A stretch of DNA of 7,377 nt, from NCBI GenBank assembly GCA_937907495.1, contig CALESS010000556.1:1-7377 (forward strand), given 5' to 3'. The stretch is from an uncultured Anaerolineaceae bacterium. Its GTDB lineage: Bacteria > Chloroflexota > Anaerolineae > Anaerolineales > Anaerolineaceae. Under the pieces are notes generated by a model, which saw only the letters and a list, made by a program, of their open reading frames with translations, was not told where the DNA came from and made no database searches. Below are positions 6,459 to 7,377 of the stretch, piece after piece (position 1 is the first letter of the stretch; every line of letters starts with the position of its first letter). The position numbers and the translations under genes are program-made.

Positions 6459-6636
6459 CCTGTCCAATAAGGGCCAAACAGCCTGACGGTAGCCTTGGTT
6501 CGAACGGTCATGGCGAAGGCGTTCTTTGCCAGAGGCTCCCCTTTGCAAACTGCAGCGAGATTGCTTCAAAGGCATTCACGGCGGCCTCCGAGTGTCAAAA
6601 CGTGGATTTATGAAATAGCAGGTTGGGCGCGGATGC
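6459..6636. other. Intergenic stretch without a convincing gene
   Basis: Between the msrQ stop and the next promoter I see no coding signal on either strand. The part around 6505-6600 contains pieces such as GCGAGATTGCTTC (6553-6565) and GCCTCCGAGTGTC. These resemble degenerate forms of the dispersed GAGATTGCTTCG...CTCGCAATGAC intergenic repeats known from many bacterial genomes. This resemblance is from memory and weak. Confidence 0.4.
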
Positions 6637-6665
6637 TTGACACTGCCTGGCAACCTTTGTATAAT
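6637..6665 (+). promoter_or_regulatory. Consensus sigma-70 promoter of the T-box transcript
   Basis: TTGACA (6637-6642) and TATAAT (6660-6665) are both perfect consensus hexamers, separated by exactly 17 bp. The expected start is near 6672, shortly before the base of T-box stem I. The strength fits a leader that controls expression by terminating most transcripts. In contrast, the promoters of the redox module lack a -35. Confidence 0.88.
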
Positions 6666-6685
6666 GACATCAATTAATAAGAACA

Positions 6686-6942
6686 GCCGGGAGGAGTACA
6701 TCTGGCCGAAACCGACAGAGAAGGAGATCCAGGGTGAAAGTCTCCACGGTGGAAGCGGATCGAAGTCGCCCGGCGGGATTGCCGAAGAAATCGAAGTTTG
6801 GAGAGTAGAACGGCACGGGTAAGCCCGTTACAGCGAACCCCGAATGATGGTTCGGGAGAGAGCGCCGGATTTTCTGGTGAATTGAGGTGGTACCGCGGAA
6901 GAGCCCCTTTCGTCCTCTTTGGGATGAAAGGGCGTTTGATTT
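6686..6942 (+). promoter_or_regulatory. T-box riboswitch leader (tRNA-sensing), specifier probably GUC (Val)
   Basis: Stem I can be drawn fully. The base is GCCGGG (6686-6691) with CCCGGC (6769-6774). The specifier loop has the loop-E pair AGTA (6695-6698) and GAA (6762-6764). Helices are ATCTG/CGGAT, ACCG/CGGT and GGAGA/TCTCC, with an AG-rich bulge (6715-6722) and a GGGTG-containing distal loop. The triplet after GAA is GTC (6765-6767), a Val codon. The stem II region holds ACGGG/CCCGT (6815-6828). Stem III is CCCGAA (6839-6844) with TTCGGG (6851-6856). The T-box proper, GAGGTGGTACCGCGG (6884-6898), has TGGT (6888-6891), which would pair with a tRNA ending A-CCA, as in tRNA-Val. Antiterminator pairing GAGG with CCTC (6914-6917) competes with the terminator. 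Uncharged tRNA would turn on the downstream gene. The amino acid assignment is tentative. Confidence 0.92.
6903..6942 (+). terminator. Regulated intrinsic terminator of the T-box leader
   Basis: GCCCCTTTCGTCC (6903-6915) pairs with GGATGAAAGGGC (6922-6933) with one bulged C, giving about 12 bp. A T-rich tail follows (TTTGATTT, 6935-6942). The 5' arm contains the CGTCC segment that the antiterminator also uses, so the two structures exclude each other, as in known T-box leaders. Confidence 0.85.
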
Positions 6943-6953
6943 AAGGAGCCAGG

Positions 6954-7377
6954 ATGAAGCGAATGACCGATTACAACCTGAAAACCGGAGCGTCTACGCG
7001 GGCTGTCAGCCCGCGCCGGGTTCCGACCGTCCGCCTCAGCTCGCTCCCACACAAGGGGCTTAAGCCAACGCTCCCATCCCAAACAAGGGGCTCATACCTA
7101 CGCTCCCATCCCAAACAAGGGGCTCAAGGAAACGCTCCCATCCCACACAAGGGGCTCAAGCCTACGCTCCCATCCCAAACAAGGGGCTCAAGCCTACGCT
7201 CCCATCCCAAACAAGGGGCTCAAGGAAACGCTCCCATCTCACACAAGGGGCTCAAGCCTACGCTCCCATCCCAAACAAGGGGCTTAAGCCAACGCTCCCA
7301 TCCCAAACAAGGGGCTCAAGGAAACGCTCCCATCCCAAACAAGGGGCTTAAGCCAACGCTCCCATCCCAAACAAGGG
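6954..7377 (+). CDS. T-box-controlled open frame running into a tandem repeat; doubtful or disrupted gene (3' end outside window)
   Basis: The ATG at 6954 lies where the regulated gene of the T-box should start, with AGGAG (6944-6948) 5 nt upstream. The frame stays open for 141 codons to the window edge. It begins MKRMTDYNLKTGAS and then becomes repeat-encoded: segments such as HKGLKPTLPSQTRGS and LRSHPKQGAQGNAPI recur every 32 residues, because three 32-bp units make 96 bp. I recognise no aminoacyl-tRNA synthetase, biosynthetic enzyme or transporter. The composition (Pro, Lys, Gly, Ser) suggests disorder. Either the original gene has been separated from its leader by repeats after about 14 codons, or the gene lies beyond the array, or this repeat protein is really made. 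The first two seem more likely. Confidence 0.3.
   Translation, partial: MKRMTDYNLKTGASTRAVSPRRVPTVRLSSLPHKGLKPTLPSQTRGSYLRSHPKQGAQGNAPIPHKGLKPTLPSQTRGSSLRSHPKQGAQGNAPISHKGLKPTLPSQTRGLSQRSHPKQGAQGNAPIPNKGLKPTLPSQTR
6997..7015. repeat. Perfect GC-rich palindrome, REP-like
   Basis: CGCGGGCTG (6997-7005) and CAGCCCGCG (7007-7015) are perfect inverted copies around one base. It lies 44 nt after the ATG and directly upstream of the tandem array. This type of GC-rich palindrome is common in dispersed extragenic REP-like elements and argues that coding sequence may end near here. Membership in a family cannot be shown from a single copy. Confidence 0.6.
7042..7377. repeat. 32-bp tandem repeat array with 96-bp higher-order period, running off the window
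   Basis: The core CAAGGGGCT recurs at 7052, 7084, 7116, 7148, 7180, 7212, 7244, 7276, 7308 and 7340, and the window ends within the next core begun at 7372. Spacing is exactly 32 bp throughout, giving ten full units. All share ACGCTCCCATC; the variable part is CTCAAGCCT, CTTAAGCCA, CTCATACCT or CTCAAGGAA. Units 3, 6 and 9 all carry the CTCAAGGAA form, revealing a 96-bp higher-order period. Units are head to tail with no spacers, so this is not a CRISPR. The true length is unknown because the window ends inside the array. Confidence 0.95.

Noticed and set aside
6765..6768. Serine (UCG) specifier in the T-box, by shifting one base
   Set aside because: The TGGT bulge calls for a tRNA with A73, whereas tRNA-Ser usually has G73; GTC directly after GAA fits better.
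6637..6822. A short + strand gene overlapping the promoter and T-box stem I
   Set aside because: The region is explained in detail by promoter hexamers and RNA helices; no protein family is recognisable.
6828..7082. A - strand gene opposite the T-box terminator and the first repeat units
   Set aside because: It is antisense to a well-supported RNA leader and to repeats, with no ribosome binding site or recognisable domain.
7042..7377. CRISPR array
   Set aside because: Units abut with no unique spacers, the whole 32 bp is repeated, and no cas gene is in view.

Overview
The window looks like a chromosomal segment of a Chloroflexota bacterium, probably Anaerolineae-like. This rests on moderate GC content, MsrPQ-type and CcdA-type genes, lipid-anchored secreted redox proteins, and a T-box leader. 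It is an inference from content, since there is no rRNA or marker gene to confirm it. The + strand opens with the C-terminal part of a Rieske-type ring-hydroxylating oxygenase (2-610). A 15-bp inverted repeat separates it from convergent genes on the - strand.

Positions 693-6458 form one coherent module for thiol and methionine redox chemistry outside the cytoplasmic membrane. On the - strand are a thioredoxin-fold lipoprotein with a Met-rich repeat linker (1431-2099) and, downstream, a CcdA membrane electron carrier (693-1361). Divergently on the + strand are an OmpR-type response regulator (2249-2932) and a membrane histidine kinase (2949-4205). Next come a second thioredoxin-fold lipoprotein (4260-4793), the molybdopterin methionine-sulfoxide reductase subunit MsrP (4826-5767) and its heme partner MsrQ (5775-6458). 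The second thioredoxin is split by an in-frame TGA exactly where the first Cys of its CxxC should be. A hairpin follows at a distance suitable for a bacterial SECIS, so it is read here as a selenoprotein with a UxxC active site.

Three promoters in the module share one architecture: 11-bp GTAA-headed direct repeats, then exactly 4 nt, then a -10 hexamer. They precede the response regulator, the Met-rich lipoprotein and the selenoprotein-msrPQ operon. This is what an OmpR/PhoB-type regulator activating its own locus would look like. The whole resembles the E. coli HprSR (YedWV)-MsrPQ arrangement, extended with two thioredoxins and CcdA. All three predicted extracytoplasmic enzymes carry lipobox cysteines, as expected for a cell that must tether secreted enzymes.

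The right end is of a different kind. A consensus sigma-70 promoter (6637-6665) drives a well-formed T-box riboswitch (6686-6942), with a plausible GUC (Val) specifier, an antiterminator and a terminator. What follows is not a recognisable aminoacyl-tRNA synthetase or biosynthetic gene. A ribosome binding site and ATG lead after about 14 codons into a perfect palindrome, then into a 32-bp tandem array with a 96-bp higher-order period. The array runs off the window, and one frame stays open through all of it.
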